From Mycolicibacterium litorale (GTDB lineage Bacteria; Actinomycetota; Actinomycetes; Mycobacteriales; Mycobacteriaceae): a stretch of 64,000 bases of DNA. Positions 35,964 through 45,415 of this stretch are shown in pieces. The position numbers were made by a program, and so were the translations under genes. Within the stretch, counting starts at the first letter, position 1. Each line of letters opens with the position of its first letter. Under the pieces are notes generated by a model. The model worked only from the letters and a program-made list of their open reading frames with translations. It made no database searches and was not told the origin of the DNA. Location of the stretch: contig NZ_AP022586.1 of NCBI RefSeq assembly GCF_010731695.1, positions 1,116,001 to 1,180,000 on the forward strand, read 5' to 3'.

Positions 35964-36613
35964 CCGTCGACCACAGCCCCTACCTCGAACCCACGGAGTT
36001 TCTTGACTGGCAACAAGATTCGGTACGTGACTTCGTGTCATCGGCGATCCGTGGTGCCTGCGGCGACACCGAGAAGGCCATCGCCATCTTCACCGCGGTC
36101 CGTGACTCCATTTGGTACGACCCCTACACGGTGACCGACAACCCGCACGCGTATCGCGCCAGCACCGTCGCGACCGCAGAACGGGCCTACTGCGTCCCGA
36201 AGGCCGTGCTCTTGACTGCAGCGTGCCGAGCGGCGGGAATCCCGGCGCGGCTGGGGTTCGCCGACGTCCGAAACCACCTCCAGACCAAGGCATTGCGCGA
36301 GCGGATGGGTGGTAGCGACGTTTTCGTCTACCACGGCTACAGTCTCATGTTCCTCAACGGTGCGTGGGTAAAGGCCACCCCGGCGTTCAATCGCGAGCTG
36401 TGCGCACGCTTCGGTGTCTCGCCGATCGAATTCGACGGCCGTAGCGACGCGCTACTCCATGGTTTCACCGCTGACGGCACCCAGCACATGGAGTATCTGC
36501 GCGACCGGGGAGCCTACGACGATCTACCCCTAGCAGACATCCTGCAAGCACTGAGAACGCATTACGGCACATTCATCGATCAGCCGAACAGCCGTCCCGA
36601 CCTCTTCGCCTGA
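35960..36613 (+). CDS. Transglutaminase-like protein
   Basis: A 217-residue protein with a transglutaminase-core (papain-like) pattern: a Cys in AYCVPKAVLLTAACRAAGIPA, the RLGFADVRNH strand, and a His in VYHGYSLMFLNGAW. The third catalytic position, usually Asp, reads KATPAFN, so it may be altered. It overlaps the P450 gene (ATGA) and precedes a FadD by 14 bases. Small mycobacterial proteins of this type often lie in lipid clusters and may act as amidases or acyltransferases; the role is unknown. Confidence 0.8.
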   Translation: MTVDHSPYLEPTEFLDWQQDSVRDFVSSAIRGACGDTEKAIAIFTAVRDSIWYDPYTVTDNPHAYRASTVATAERAYCVPKAVLLTAACRAAGIPARLGFADVRNHLQTKALRERMGGSDVFVYHGYSLMFLNGAWVKATPAFNRELCARFGVSPIEFDGRSDALLHGFTADGTQHMEYLRDRGAYDDLPLADILQALRTHYGTFIDQPNSRPDLFA

Positions 36614-36627
36614 AAGGGCACTACACG

Positions 36628-38259
36628 ATGCAAAGCACAATGCAAAATGTTCCGCTCACGGTGTCGGCGATCGTCCAGCATGCGGCAGCCATACACGGTG
36701 ACAGCGAGGTCGTCACTCCGACCGGAAATGGATATCGGAGAACGCCTTACCGCATTGTGCTGGCGCGAGTGGCTCGCCTTGCCAATGCGCTGCGCAGTCT
36801 TGGCGTCACGGCAGACCAACGCGTGGCCACCTTCCAGTGGAGCAACCAGGAACATCTGGAGGCCTACTGTGCGATTCCCTCCATGGGCGCGGTCCTGCAC
36901 ACGCTCAACATTCGTTTGGCCCCAGAGCAACTGGCGTACATCGCCAATCACGCGAGCGATCAGATCGTCCTAGTCGACGCTTCGGTTGCCCCGTTGTTGG
37001 CGCGCGCGCTCCCAGCGATGGCGTCGGTGCACACCGTCATCGTCACCGGAGAGGGCGACCTTGCCCCGCTCCAGGGATGCGGGAAGACCGTTCTGCGTTA
37101 CGAGGAAGTGCTTGCCGGCCAAGAAGAATCATTTGACTGGCCTGAGCTCGACGAGCTGTCCGCCGCGGCCATGTGTTATACGAGCGGTACCACCGGAGAT
37201 CCCAAAGGCGTCGTCTACAGCCACCGTTCGACGTACCTTCACTCCCTGACCGCCTGCACAGCTAACGCTTTGTCAGTCAGCGAGGCCGACCGTGTGCTGG
37301 CCATCGTCCCAATGTTTCACGCCAATGCGTGGGGGCTTATTTACGCAGCGTTGATGTCCGGTGCGGATCTGGTACTGCCTGACCGGTATCTCCAAGCCGA
37401 ACCGTTGGTGTCGATCATCGAAGACACCAGACCGACCTTGGCCGGTGCAGTGCCGACGATCTGGAACGATGTCGACCGATATCTGGATTCGCACCCTGAG
37501 CGGGACATTTCTTCGTTACGGCTGGTCGCGTGCGGGGGGTCTGCTGTTCCGCTTTCGTTGATGCGGGCATTCGAAGAGAAGTACGACGTGCCCATTGTGC
37601 AGGCCTGGGGTATGACCGAAACCTCTCCGTTGGCGACCGTTGCACGTCCGGCTCACAGAGCCGACGCGACGCGGCGCTGGGAGCTGCGCGCATCCCAGGG
37701 CCGACCGATCTGCGGTGTCGAAATCCGGTTGCGGGACGACGACGGGAAAGACGTGCCGTGGGACGGGCAATCAGTTGGGGAGATCCAGGCGCGCGGTCCC
37801 TGGATCACCGGGTCCTATTTCGGAAACAACGATACGGAGAAGTTCGACGAAGGATGGCTGCGTACCGGTGATGTGGGCAAGATCGACGCCGAGGGCTATC
37901 TGACACTGACCGACCGCTCGAAAGACGTCATCAAGTCAGGTGGCGAATGGATCTCCTCGGTGGAGCTGGAAAACACGCTGATCGGCCACCCTGCCGTGTA
38001 CGAAGCGGCGGTAGTCGGCGTCGCGGACGATAAATGGCAGGAAAGGCCGTTGGCGCTTGTCGTCGTCCACCCCGGAACCGACGTTGACATTGACCAACTC
38101 CGATCGTTCCTTGCGGACAAAGTCGCCAAATGGTGGATTCCCGAGCGATGGAGCTTCGTGTCCGATATTCCGAGGACGAGCGTCGGAAAGTACGACAAAA
38201 AGGTCATCCGTGCGCGCCACTCTGCCGGCGAATACCTCATCGAAATCGAAACGTCATAA
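36628..38259 (+). CDS. Fatty-acyl-CoA ligase (FadD-type)
   Basis: A 543-residue AMP-forming ligase. The P-loop is CYTSGTTGDPKGVVYSHRS, A5 is AWGMTETSP, the hinge region is LRTGDVGKIDAEGYLTLTDRSKD, and the A10 Lys is in RTSVGKYDKKVI. It resembles medium/long-chain acid ligases of the AlkK/FadD13 class. The start is ATG at 36628, with a second Met four residues on. It would activate acids released by the esterase or P450 step for beta-oxidation by the acyl-CoA dehydrogenase encoded next. Confidence 0.92.
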   Translation: MQSTMQNVPLTVSAIVQHAAAIHGDSEVVTPTGNGYRRTPYRIVLARVARLANALRSLGVTADQRVATFQWSNQEHLEAYCAIPSMGAVLHTLNIRLAPEQLAYIANHASDQIVLVDASVAPLLARALPAMASVHTVIVTGEGDLAPLQGCGKTVLRYEEVLAGQEESFDWPELDELSAAAMCYTSGTTGDPKGVVYSHRSTYLHSLTACTANALSVSEADRVLAIVPMFHANAWGLIYAALMSGADLVLPDRYLQAEPLVSIIEDTRPTLAGAVPTIWNDVDRYLDSHPERDISSLRLVACGGSAVPLSLMRAFEEKYDVPIVQAWGMTETSPLATVARPAHRADATRRWELRASQGRPICGVEIRLRDDDGKDVPWDGQSVGEIQARGPWITGSYFGNNDTEKFDEGWLRTGDVGKIDAEGYLTLTDRSKDVIKSGGEWISSVELENTLIGHPAVYEAAVVGVADDKWQERPLALVVVHPGTDVDIDQLRSFLADKVAKWWIPERWSFVSDIPRTSVGKYDKKVIRARHSAGEYLIEIETS

Positions 38260-38297
38260 CGTCAAATCCCTGGAATTCCAACAGTCGGAAGGTAATC

Positions 38298-39443
38298 ATG
38301 TCCTCACCAATCTCTCCCTGGATGAATGCCGAATTACTCGAGCTTCGTGACCTCGCTGCGAAGTTCTTCTCGGCCGAATTGGCGCCGCATGCGAACCGCT
38401 TTGCAGACCAGCACCACGTCGACCGAGAACTGTGGAACCGAGCAGGCGAGCTGGGCCTGCTCTGCATGTCTATACCTGAGGAATACGGCGGAGGCGGTGG
38501 CACTTTCGCGCACGAAGCGGTCGTGCTTGAAGAGCAGGCCCGCATAGGTGACAGCTCATGGGGCGCGGGACTGCACAGCGGAATCGTCGCCCACTACATC
38601 CTGCAGTACGCGACTGAAGAGCTGCGCGCGCAGTGGCTTCCCAAGATGGCGTCCGGTGAAATGATCGGGGCGATCGCCATGACAGAACCGGGGACCGGGT
38701 CCGATCTGCAGAGCGTCAAGACAAAAGCCCTCCTGGACGGTGACGAGTACGTGATCACCGGCTCCAAGACTTTCATCACCAACGGCCAACAGGCCGACCT
38801 CATCATCGTTGTTGCCAAGACAGATCCGAGCCAGGGCGCTGCGGGCATCTCTTTGATCGTTGTCGAGGCTGACCGGGCGGGATTCCGGCGCGGCAAGGTT
38901 CTCGACAAAATCGGCCAGCGCGGCCAGGACACCTCCGAGTTGTTCTTCGATGAAGTGAGAGTTCCGCGCTCGCATCTACTGGGCCAGTCTGAGGGACAGG
39001 GCTTCATTCAGCTGATGACGCAGCTGCCACAAGAGCGACTCATCGTCGCGGTGGGGGCTGTCGCAGCGATGGAACTTGCCCTGGAGCAGACGCTCAAGTA
39101 CACGCGTGAGCGGGAGGCGTTCGGTCGGCCTGTCTTTGGCTTTCAGAACACCAAGTTCACGCTGGCTGAAGCCGCGACAGAAACGCGCATCGCACGAGTG
39201 TTCCTCGACTACTGCATCGACCTGCACCTTGCGGGTCAACTCGACGTGCAGACCGTCGCCATGGCGAAGTGGTGGACCACTGAGCGAGCGATGAAGGTAC
39301 TCGATGACTGTATGCAGCTTCACGGCGGATATGGCTACATGACCGAGTACCCCATCTCGAGGTTGTGGGTGGATCAGCGCGTGCAAAAAATCTATGCCGG
39401 CACGAACGAGGTGATGAAGGAAATCATCTCGCGTTCCCTATGA
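38298..39443 (+). CDS. Acyl-CoA dehydrogenase
   Basis: A 381-residue acyl-CoA dehydrogenase with AIAMTEPGTGSDLQ and ITGSKTFITNG for FAD, and LHGGYGYMTEYPISRLW near the C-terminus. The classical catalytic Glu of YEGT is Ala here (YAGTNEV). A Glu in PQERLIVAVG aligns with the alternative base of isovaleryl- and long-chain dehydrogenases, pointing to a branched or long substrate. The ATG at 38298 follows GGAAGG. It is 38 bases after FadD in the same operon. Confidence 0.92.
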   Translation: MSSPISPWMNAELLELRDLAAKFFSAELAPHANRFADQHHVDRELWNRAGELGLLCMSIPEEYGGGGGTFAHEAVVLEEQARIGDSSWGAGLHSGIVAHYILQYATEELRAQWLPKMASGEMIGAIAMTEPGTGSDLQSVKTKALLDGDEYVITGSKTFITNGQQADLIIVVAKTDPSQGAAGISLIVVEADRAGFRRGKVLDKIGQRGQDTSELFFDEVRVPRSHLLGQSEGQGFIQLMTQLPQERLIVAVGAVAAMELALEQTLKYTREREAFGRPVFGFQNTKFTLAEAATETRIARVFLDYCIDLHLAGQLDVQTVAMAKWWTTERAMKVLDDCMQLHGGYGYMTEYPISRLWVDQRVQKIYAGTNEVMKEIISRSL

Positions 39444-39492
39444 CTCAGAGGAGTTGCCGCCCGCACGTTAGTCATCTAGAGGAGGAGGACTG

Positions 39493-40551
39493 ATGGCATC
39501 GATGGTGGTGCCGTATCGCCACGACATGGGCGGCCACTGCGGATCGGGGGCTCTTCGGGATTTGACCGAATGGGCCGGGATCCGTTGGGGTGATGACACC
39601 CCGGACGAAGGCATCGTGTTTGCTCTCGGCGGGGCCCTCGACTTCTCGTATGTTCGCTCGGCCCACCTACGTCCACCGATCTACCTCGTTGGACGCAGCG
39701 CGGACCTCGAAGACGAATACTTGACCCGGTTGGGCGCGCGCTTCGAGTGTCGTTCGACAGACGACCCCGATCTCGGGTGGAAATGGGTGACCGAACAGAT
39801 CGATGCCGGTACGCCGGTCATGGTGTGGACTGACATCGCCGAATTGCCCTATCTGAGAACGCGTCTGAGTATGAGCCGGCACGATGTCGTGATCGTAGGG
39901 TACGACGACGACGAGGAACTCGCCTTCGTGGTCGATAACGATCGCGATACACCTCAAGCCGTGCCTTACGAGAATCTACGGAAGGCGCGGGCATCGACGG
40001 GATTTCCCGTCCCCACGCGGCACACCACCTACGTAGTCGAGTGGCCCGGCGCGGCACCAGATCTCGGCAATGCTGCCCGGTCGGCCTTCCGTAGGTCCGC
40101 GGACGCGATGCAGGGTTCGTGTGTGAGCGCGCCGATCACCGAGGACTCCGATTGTGAAATTCAGGTGCGTGGGCTACCAGGGGTATCGACTTTTGTGGAG
40201 GATCTCAAGCGGTGGCCGAAGATCTTTGACGACGACACCCTCGACGGAGCCTTGTTTGCGCTGAGCGCCTTCATCGAAAAAGCCGGAACCGGAGGCGGTC
40301 TGTTCCGAGATCTGCAAGCACGTGGATGTCGGCGCGTCGCTGAAGAGTTGAGTTTCGAACCTGCGTTTAAAGCAGCGGAGGCTGCAAAGACCGCATCTGA
40401 GTTGTGGACCGCGGTTGCGCACGCCGCTTATGACCGCGGTGCAGATCCGCACCGAAGAGCGAGCGGCGCCGCGTCCGTGGCTGCGCAATTGCCGACAGCC
40501 GAACGTCGACTCGCGGAGGCGCTGAGGGAGGCAGGAGATCTACTCCTATGA
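39493..40551 (+). CDS. BtrH N-terminal/DUF4872-domain protein
   Basis: A 352-residue protein with a BtrH-type N-terminal domain (PF14399): a possible nucleophile Cys in RHDMGGHCGSGALRD, then GIVFALGGALDF and the His in MSRHDVVIVGYDDD. The C-terminal DUF4872 region is helical. BtrH transfers an acyl group from a carrier protein in butirosin synthesis and has a papain-like fold. Here no carrier protein is adjacent, so acyl transfer from CoA or hydrolysis is a guess. A strong AGGAGGAGG site precedes the ATG. It sits between an acyl-CoA dehydrogenase and an SCP2 protein. Confidence 0.8.
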   Translation: MASMVVPYRHDMGGHCGSGALRDLTEWAGIRWGDDTPDEGIVFALGGALDFSYVRSAHLRPPIYLVGRSADLEDEYLTRLGARFECRSTDDPDLGWKWVTEQIDAGTPVMVWTDIAELPYLRTRLSMSRHDVVIVGYDDDEELAFVVDNDRDTPQAVPYENLRKARASTGFPVPTRHTTYVVEWPGAAPDLGNAARSAFRRSADAMQGSCVSAPITEDSDCEIQVRGLPGVSTFVEDLKRWPKIFDDDTLDGALFALSAFIEKAGTGGGLFRDLQARGCRRVAEELSFEPAFKAAEAAKTASELWTAVAHAAYDRGADPHRRASGAASVAAQLPTAERRLAEALREAGDLLL

Positions 40552-40642
40552 GTTCTGATTGCTTCGGAGCAAGCCGAACTGGTTGCGACCCAGCAGATTT
40601 ATTTGAGCGCTTTGAATTGTGTCATAGGAAGGGAGAATCACG

Positions 40643-41053
40643 ATGGCTGTCTTCGCTGATGCGGAAGAGGTTTACCGCTACCTCGCCGGCATCTTTCGAC
40701 GAGGTTTGGAGAACGAAGACCTTGCGAACAGACTTGCCGGGTCCGGGGTGGTGTTACGGATCCACTACACCGATCCGGATGCGGTAGTAACCGTGGATAT
40801 GCCGGAGAAGGTCGTAGAGACCGGCGCGGACAGTGGCGTTACACCGAATGTCGAATTGTTCATGTCCGCGGATACCGGCAACAGGTTCTGGTTGGGGAAG
40901 GTGAACTTGACCATGGCGATGGCGAAAGGAACTGTACGAGCGAAAGGTCCTGTCACCAAACTGATCAAGCTCATACCGCAGGCAAAGAACCTCTTTCCGG
41001 AATACCGGGCAATCCTTGAGGCCGACAAGCGTCACGACCTGCTCAATGTGTGA
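40643..41053 (+). CDS. SCP2 sterol-transfer domain protein
   Basis: A 136-residue single SCP2-domain protein. The family pattern is visible in VTVDMPEKVVET, VELFMSADTGNRFWLGKVNLTMAMAKG and KGPVTKLIKLIP. SCP2 domains bind hydrophobic acyl chains or sterols and may present poorly soluble substrates to the cluster enzymes. The ATG follows AGGAAGGGAG. It lies 91 bases after the BtrH-like gene and 148 bases before the alcohol dehydrogenase. Confidence 0.88.
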   Translation: MAVFADAEEVYRYLAGIFRRGLENEDLANRLAGSGVVLRIHYTDPDAVVTVDMPEKVVETGADSGVTPNVELFMSADTGNRFWLGKVNLTMAMAKGTVRAKGPVTKLIKLIPQAKNLFPEYRAILEADKRHDLLNV

Positions 41054-41201
41054 TGTCGGTGCGGTACCGCGCCCGGGCCCGGGTGAGCGGCGCGGGCCTC
41101 TGGGCGATGTGCCCGGAGATCATCCAGGACAGTTCGCGCGACCACCGTGCGCGGTCGGGATAACTACTCGAGAAGCGTAATTCGATAGAAGGGACTTCAA
41201 C

Positions 41202-42308
41202 ATGAAGACACGTGCGGCTGTTTTGTGGGGCTTGGAGCAGAAGTGGGAGGTCGAAGAAGTCGATTTGGATCCGCCAGGTCCCGGGGAGGTCCTCGTGCGG
41301 CTGGCGGCCACCGGCTTGTGCCATTCCGACGAACATCTGGTGACCGGCGACCTCCCGATCCCATTGCCGGTAGTGGGGGGTCATGAGGGTGCTGGCACAG
41401 TCGTGGAGTGCGGCGAAGGGGTTGAGGAACTGTCCGAAGGTGATTCTGTCATCTTGACCTTCCTTCCCTCGTGTGGGCGCTGCTCGTACTGCGCGCGCGG
41501 CATGGGCAATCTCTGTGAGTTGGGAGCGGCGCTCATGATGGGACCGCAGATCGACGGCACCTATCGCTTTCACGCACGAGGCGAGGACGTCGGGCAGATG
41601 TGTTTGCTCGGGACGTTTTCCGAGTACACAGTGGTGCCGCAGGCGTCCGTGGTCAAGATTGACGGCGGAATCCCCCTGGATCGGGCAGCCTTGATCGGTT
41701 GCGGCGTCACGACCGGTTACGGATCTGCGGTGCGGACTGGGGAGGTGCGCGCCGGGGACACCGTCGTGGTAGTGGGAGCGGGCGGAATCGGAATGAATGC
41801 GATTCAGGGCGCGCGAATCGCGGGAGCGCTGGCGATTGTGGCGGTCGATCCGGTGAAGTTCAAGCGAGAGCAAGCGAGCGGGTTCGGTGCGACGCACACC
41901 GCGGCCTCGATGGATGAAGCTTGGTCGCTGGTCAGCGATATGACGCTGGGCAAGCTGGCTGATGTCTGCATCCTCACCACCGATGTGGCTGAGGCCTCCT
42001 ACACCGCGGAAGCGCTGGCCTTGGTCGGAAAGCGCGGGCGCGTCGTGGTCACGGCCATCGGGCACCCCGACGACTCATCGATCTCAGGATCACTGCTTGA
42101 AATGACGCTTTACGAGAAGCAGATTCGTGGCGCTTTGTATGGCTCATCCAATGCGCCGCACGATATTCCGCGACTGGTCGAGCTGTACTCCGCTGGGTTG
42201 TTGAAGCTCGATGAGTTGGTCACCCGCGAATACTCCCTCGACCAAATTAATGAGGGCTACCAGGATATGCGTTCAGGAAAAAATATCCGAGGGCTGGTCC
42301 GGTTCTGA
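41202..42308 (+). CDS. Zinc-type NDMA-dependent alcohol dehydrogenase (AdhD-like)
   Basis: A 368-residue medium-chain dehydrogenase, the same length as AdhD (Rv3086) and of the NDMA-dependent actinobacterial class. The catalytic zinc site is GLCHSDEH and GGHEGAG, the structural zinc lobe CGRCSYCARGMGNLC, the NAD loop VVVGAGGIGMNAIQGA, and it ends GYQDMRSGKNIRGLVRF. This class carries tightly bound NAD and often uses mycofactocin as electron acceptor. It probably oxidises alcohols formed by the P450 or by ester hydrolysis. Confidence 0.92.
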   Translation: MKTRAAVLWGLEQKWEVEEVDLDPPGPGEVLVRLAATGLCHSDEHLVTGDLPIPLPVVGGHEGAGTVVECGEGVEELSEGDSVILTFLPSCGRCSYCARGMGNLCELGAALMMGPQIDGTYRFHARGEDVGQMCLLGTFSEYTVVPQASVVKIDGGIPLDRAALIGCGVTTGYGSAVRTGEVRAGDTVVVVGAGGIGMNAIQGARIAGALAIVAVDPVKFKREQASGFGATHTAASMDEAWSLVSDMTLGKLADVCILTTDVAEASYTAEALALVGKRGRVVVTAIGHPDDSSISGSLLEMTLYEKQIRGALYGSSNAPHDIPRLVELYSAGLLKLDELVTREYSLDQINEGYQDMRSGKNIRGLVRF

Positions 42309-42468
42309 AGAGCATCATGCCCACTGCTGGTCTCCATGTCCTTGCGTTGCTGCAGATCATGCGGCCGGGCCCCTTGGGTGGTTGGCGTCGGGTCCTTCTT
42401 TCCCGTCGTGAGGACGGCAAGCATCAGACACCTCATCGATCATCTATCACATTCTCTGGGAGGCTGAG

Positions 42469-43668
42469 ATGACGGACGCTGGCACGACCACGGCAAGCAG
42501 GGATGGGGCTGCTCGTTTCGCTATCGCCCCGGAGGTGTGGACCACGCCGGAGCGACGAGCGCTGAGCCAAATGGCGCGGTCTTTCTCGGAACGTGAAATC
42601 GCGCCGAAGCTAGCGGAATGGGAGCACGTGGGTGAGATTCCGCGCGACCTGCATCTCAATGCTGCCGAGGTGGGGCTTCTCAGAATCGGGTTCCCGGAAG
42701 AAGTCGGCGGCAGCGGCGGCAATGCGATTGACTCTGCACTGGTCACTGAGGCCATCCTGGCCGCAGGCGGGTCCACTGGCGTCTGCGCCGCCTTGTTCAC
42801 CCATGGCATTGCCCTTCCCCACATTGCCGCCAATGGCTCCGACGCCCTGATTCAACGATATGTCCGTCCTACGCTCGCAGGAAAGATGATCGGCTCGCTG
42901 GGCGTTACCGAGCCTGGGGCAGGCTCAGATGTCGCGAATCTGCGCACACGCGCGGTGCGCGAGGGGGACACCTACGTGGTCAACGGAGCAAAGACGTTCA
43001 TCACCAGCGGAGTTCGAGCGGACTTCGTTACTACGGCGGTACGCACCGGCGGACCGGGTTACGGTGGAGTTTCATTGCTTGTGATCGACAAGAATTCGCC
43101 TGGATTCGAAGTGTCCCGCCGGTTAGACAAGATGGGGTGGCGATGTAGCGACACCGCCGAGTTGTCTTTCGTCGACGTTCGCGTACCGGCTGACAACCTG
43201 GTGGGGGCAGAGAACAGTGGGTTTTTGCAGATCATGCAGCAATTTCAGGCTGAACGGCTCGGCATCGCCGTCCAGGCGTACGCGACGGCGGGTCGGGCTC
43301 TCGACCTTGCCAAGAGTTGGGCGCGGGAACGTGAAACGTTCGGTAGACCCTTGACGGGGCGCCAGATCATTCGCCATAAGCTTGCGGAGATGGCTCGACA
43401 GGTCGACGTGGCGTGCACCTACACCCGTGCGGTCATGCAGAGGTGGCTAGCGGGGGAGGATGTCGTTGCCGAGGTGTCGATGGCCAAGAACACCGCTGTG
43501 TATGCGTGCGACTACGTGGTCAATGAGGCGGTTCAGATCTTCGGTGGGATGGGCTACATGCGTGAGTCTGAGATCGAGAGACACTATCGAGATTGCCGAA
43601 TTCTCGGAATAGGCGGCGGCACCAACGAAATCATGAACGAGGTCATCGCCAAACGTATCGGACTCTAG
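42469..43668 (+). CDS. Acyl-CoA dehydrogenase
   Basis: A 399-residue acyl-CoA dehydrogenase: SLGVTEPGAGSDVANL, NGAKTFITSG, ERETFGRPLTGRQ and a C-terminal GGMGYMRESEIERHYRD. As in the previous dehydrogenase, the YEGT Glu is absent (GIGGGTNEI) while a Glu occurs in AERLGIAVQAYA, the isovaleryl-type position. The ATG follows GGGAGG. It is the last gene of the catabolic region before the insertion sequences, separated from the alcohol dehydrogenase by 160 bases that show no other feature. Confidence 0.92.
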   Translation: MTDAGTTTASRDGAARFAIAPEVWTTPERRALSQMARSFSEREIAPKLAEWEHVGEIPRDLHLNAAEVGLLRIGFPEEVGGSGGNAIDSALVTEAILAAGGSTGVCAALFTHGIALPHIAANGSDALIQRYVRPTLAGKMIGSLGVTEPGAGSDVANLRTRAVREGDTYVVNGAKTFITSGVRADFVTTAVRTGGPGYGGVSLLVIDKNSPGFEVSRRLDKMGWRCSDTAELSFVDVRVPADNLVGAENSGFLQIMQQFQAERLGIAVQAYATAGRALDLAKSWARERETFGRPLTGRQIIRHKLAEMARQVDVACTYTRAVMQRWLAGEDVVAEVSMAKNTAVYACDYVVNEAVQIFGGMGYMRESEIERHYRDCRILGIGGGTNEIMNEVIAKRIGL

Positions 43669-43708
43669 CTACTTGATTGAATCGCCCTGACTTTCCCGGA
43701 GGCTCGGG

Positions 43709-44150
43709 TTATTGGATTCCGGCCAGGGGTTGGTCGGTCCCATGTGCATCGTGGAACGCGGCTTCGAACTCGGTGGGTGGGATGTCATTAAGGTAGCTGT
43801 GTAAGCGGCTGGTGTTGTGCCAGTACACCCAGCTCAGGGTCGCGAGTTCGACGTCCTCGACGGTCTTCCACGGCCTGGTGCGGACTGGCCCGTAGATCAG
43901 CTCCGCCTTGTAGTAGCCGTTCACCGTCTCCAGGGCATTATCGTAGCTGTCTCCGATCGTGCCGATCGAGCGGACCGCTCCGATCTCGGCGAGCCGTTCG
44001 CCATAGCGGATAGAGGTGAATTGCGATCCGGCATCGGAGTGACATGTCAAGCCCGGCAATGTGTTTCCGCGTGACCAACGAGCCATCTCCAACGCATCCA
44101 GCACCATGGTGGTACGCATGTGCGACGCTACCCGCCAGCCCACGATCATC
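43709..44150 (-). pseudogene. Truncated IS3-family transposase OrfB (C-terminal remnant)
   Basis: The C-terminal 145 or so residues of an IS3-family OrfB survive, including the second Asp in CHSDAGSQFTS, the final Glu in DNALETVNGYYKAELI and the WYHN-like tail YWHNTSRLHSYLN. The N-terminal half, with the first catalytic Asp and the partner orfA, is gone; the frame runs straight into the terminus of another IS3 element at 44151. The probable outer end of this old copy, starting TGACTTTCCCGGAGGC, lies near 43688. It cannot encode an active transposase. Confidence 0.85.
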
Positions 44151-44220
44151 GGGTCTGCTGCACCAATAGGTGACATCTGAGTTGGCTTGCCCAAAGCGGG
44201 CGGGCTGGAAGGATGTCAGT

Positions 44221-44529
44221 GTGCCTAGGCCCTACCCCCGTGAATTTCGCGACGACGTCGTCCGCGTTGCCCGTAACCGCGACGACGGGGTGACGATCGA
44301 GCAGATCGCCACCGATTTCGGCGTGCACCCGATGACGTTGACCAAGTGGATGCGCCAAGCCGACGTCGACGAGGGCGCCAAGCCAGGTAAGAGCACCAAT
44401 GACTCCGCTGATCTGCGCGAGCTACGACGCCGAAATCGGTTGTTGGAACAAGAGAATGAAGTCTTACGGCGGGCAGCGGCGTACTTGTCGCAGGCCAATC
44501 TGCCGGGAAAAGGGTCTACCCGCTCGTAA
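44221..44529 (+). CDS. IS3-family transposase OrfA
   Basis: A 102-residue HTH_Tnp_1-type protein: YPREFRDDVVRVARNRDDG, then the HTH TIEQIATDFGVHPMTLTKWM, and a leucine-zipper-like C-terminus LRRRNRLLEQENEVLRRAAAYL. A GTG at 44221 is the likely start. The end of the gene contains GGGAAAAGGG, a plausible slippery site for the -1 frameshift that makes the OrfAB fusion transposase. Confidence 0.88.
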   Translation: MPRPYPREFRDDVVRVARNRDDGVTIEQIATDFGVHPMTLTKWMRQADVDEGAKPGKSTNDSADLRELRRRNRLLEQENEVLRRAAAYLSQANLPGKGSTRS

Positions 44530-44561
44530 GTGAGCTCGCCGCCGACGGGATTCCCGTCGCG

Positions 44562-45383
44562 GTGACGCGCCGGGTACTCAAGCTCGCCCGCCAGCCCTAC
44601 TACCGCTGGCGGGCAAATCCCATCACCAATGCCGAACTCGTCGAGGCATACCGCGCCAACGCCCTGTTCGACGCGCACGGCGAGGACCCCGAGTTCGGCT
44701 ACCGCTACCTCGTCGAGGAGGCCCGTGAGGCCGGCGAGCCGATGGCCGAGCGCACCGCCTGGCGCATCTGCTCACAGCAGCAGTTGTGGAGCGTGTTCGG
44801 CAAGAAGCGCGGCAAGAACGGCAAACCAGGACCGCCGGTGCACGACGATCTGGTCCAGCGCGACTTCACCGCTGAAACGCCAAACATGTTGTGGCTCAGC
44901 GACATAACTGAGCATTATACCGGCGAGGGCAAGCTCTACCTCTGCGCGATCAAGGATGCATTCTCCAACCGCATCGTGGGTTATTCGATCGACTCCCGAA
45001 TGAAGTCACGCCTGGCGACCGCCGCGCTGCGCAACGCGGTCGGCCGCCGTGGGGTGGTCGCCGGCTGCGTGGTTCACACGGACAGAGGGTCGCAGTTTCG
45101 AAGTCGAAAGTTCGTCCAGGCCCTGCACCATCACGGCATGGTCGGCTCAATGGGACGTGTCGGCGCGGCCGGCGACAACGCGGCGATGGAGAGCTTCTTC
45201 AGCCTGCTGCAGAAGAACGTCCTCGACCGCCGCCGCTGGGCCACCCGAGAGGAGCTGCGGATCGCCATCGTCACTTGGATCGAACGCACCTACCACCGAC
45301 GTCGCCGCCAAGGCGCCCTCGGCCGGTTGACCCCCGTCGAATACGAAGCCATCATGACCACGACGGCCAGTCAGGCCGCGTGA
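44562..45383 (+). CDS. IS3-family transposase OrfB (DDE integrase domain)
   Basis: A 273-residue rve-type catalytic subunit with an intact DDE triad: Asp in MLWLSDITEHY, Asp in CVVHTDRGSQFRS and Glu in NAAMESFFSLLQKN, then the YHRRRRQGALGRLTPVEYE end. The frame is open upstream of the GTG at 44562 to at least 44508 (reading KRVYPLVSELAADGIP), lying -1 relative to orfA, so the active protein is expected to be an OrfAB fusion made by frameshifting near 44505-44513. Confidence 0.9.
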   Translation: MTRRVLKLARQPYYRWRANPITNAELVEAYRANALFDAHGEDPEFGYRYLVEEAREAGEPMAERTAWRICSQQQLWSVFGKKRGKNGKPGPPVHDDLVQRDFTAETPNMLWLSDITEHYTGEGKLYLCAIKDAFSNRIVGYSIDSRMKSRLATAALRNAVGRRGVVAGCVVHTDRGSQFRSRKFVQALHHHGMVGSMGRVGAAGDNAAMESFFSLLQKNVLDRRRWATREELRIAIVTWIERTYHRRRRQGALGRLTPVEYEAIMTTTASQAA

Positions 45384-45415
45384 CCGAAATTGTCACCTGA
45401 TCGTGCAGCAGACCC

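Larger units (their letters stand above)
44151..45415 (+). mobile_element. Intact IS3-family insertion sequence
   Basis: The element encodes orfA and orfB and ends in inverted repeats. The left end is GGGTCTGCTGCACCAATAGG and the right end, read inwards, GGGTCTGCTGCACGATCAGG. Inside these both ends continue with TGACA. The exact outer limits are either the GGGTC or the TGCTGC positions (44151 or 44156, 45415 or 45410). No direct target duplication is visible: the left flank is the stump of another IS3 copy and the right flank is unrelated, implying a rearrangement or deletion at this junction. Confidence 0.85.
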
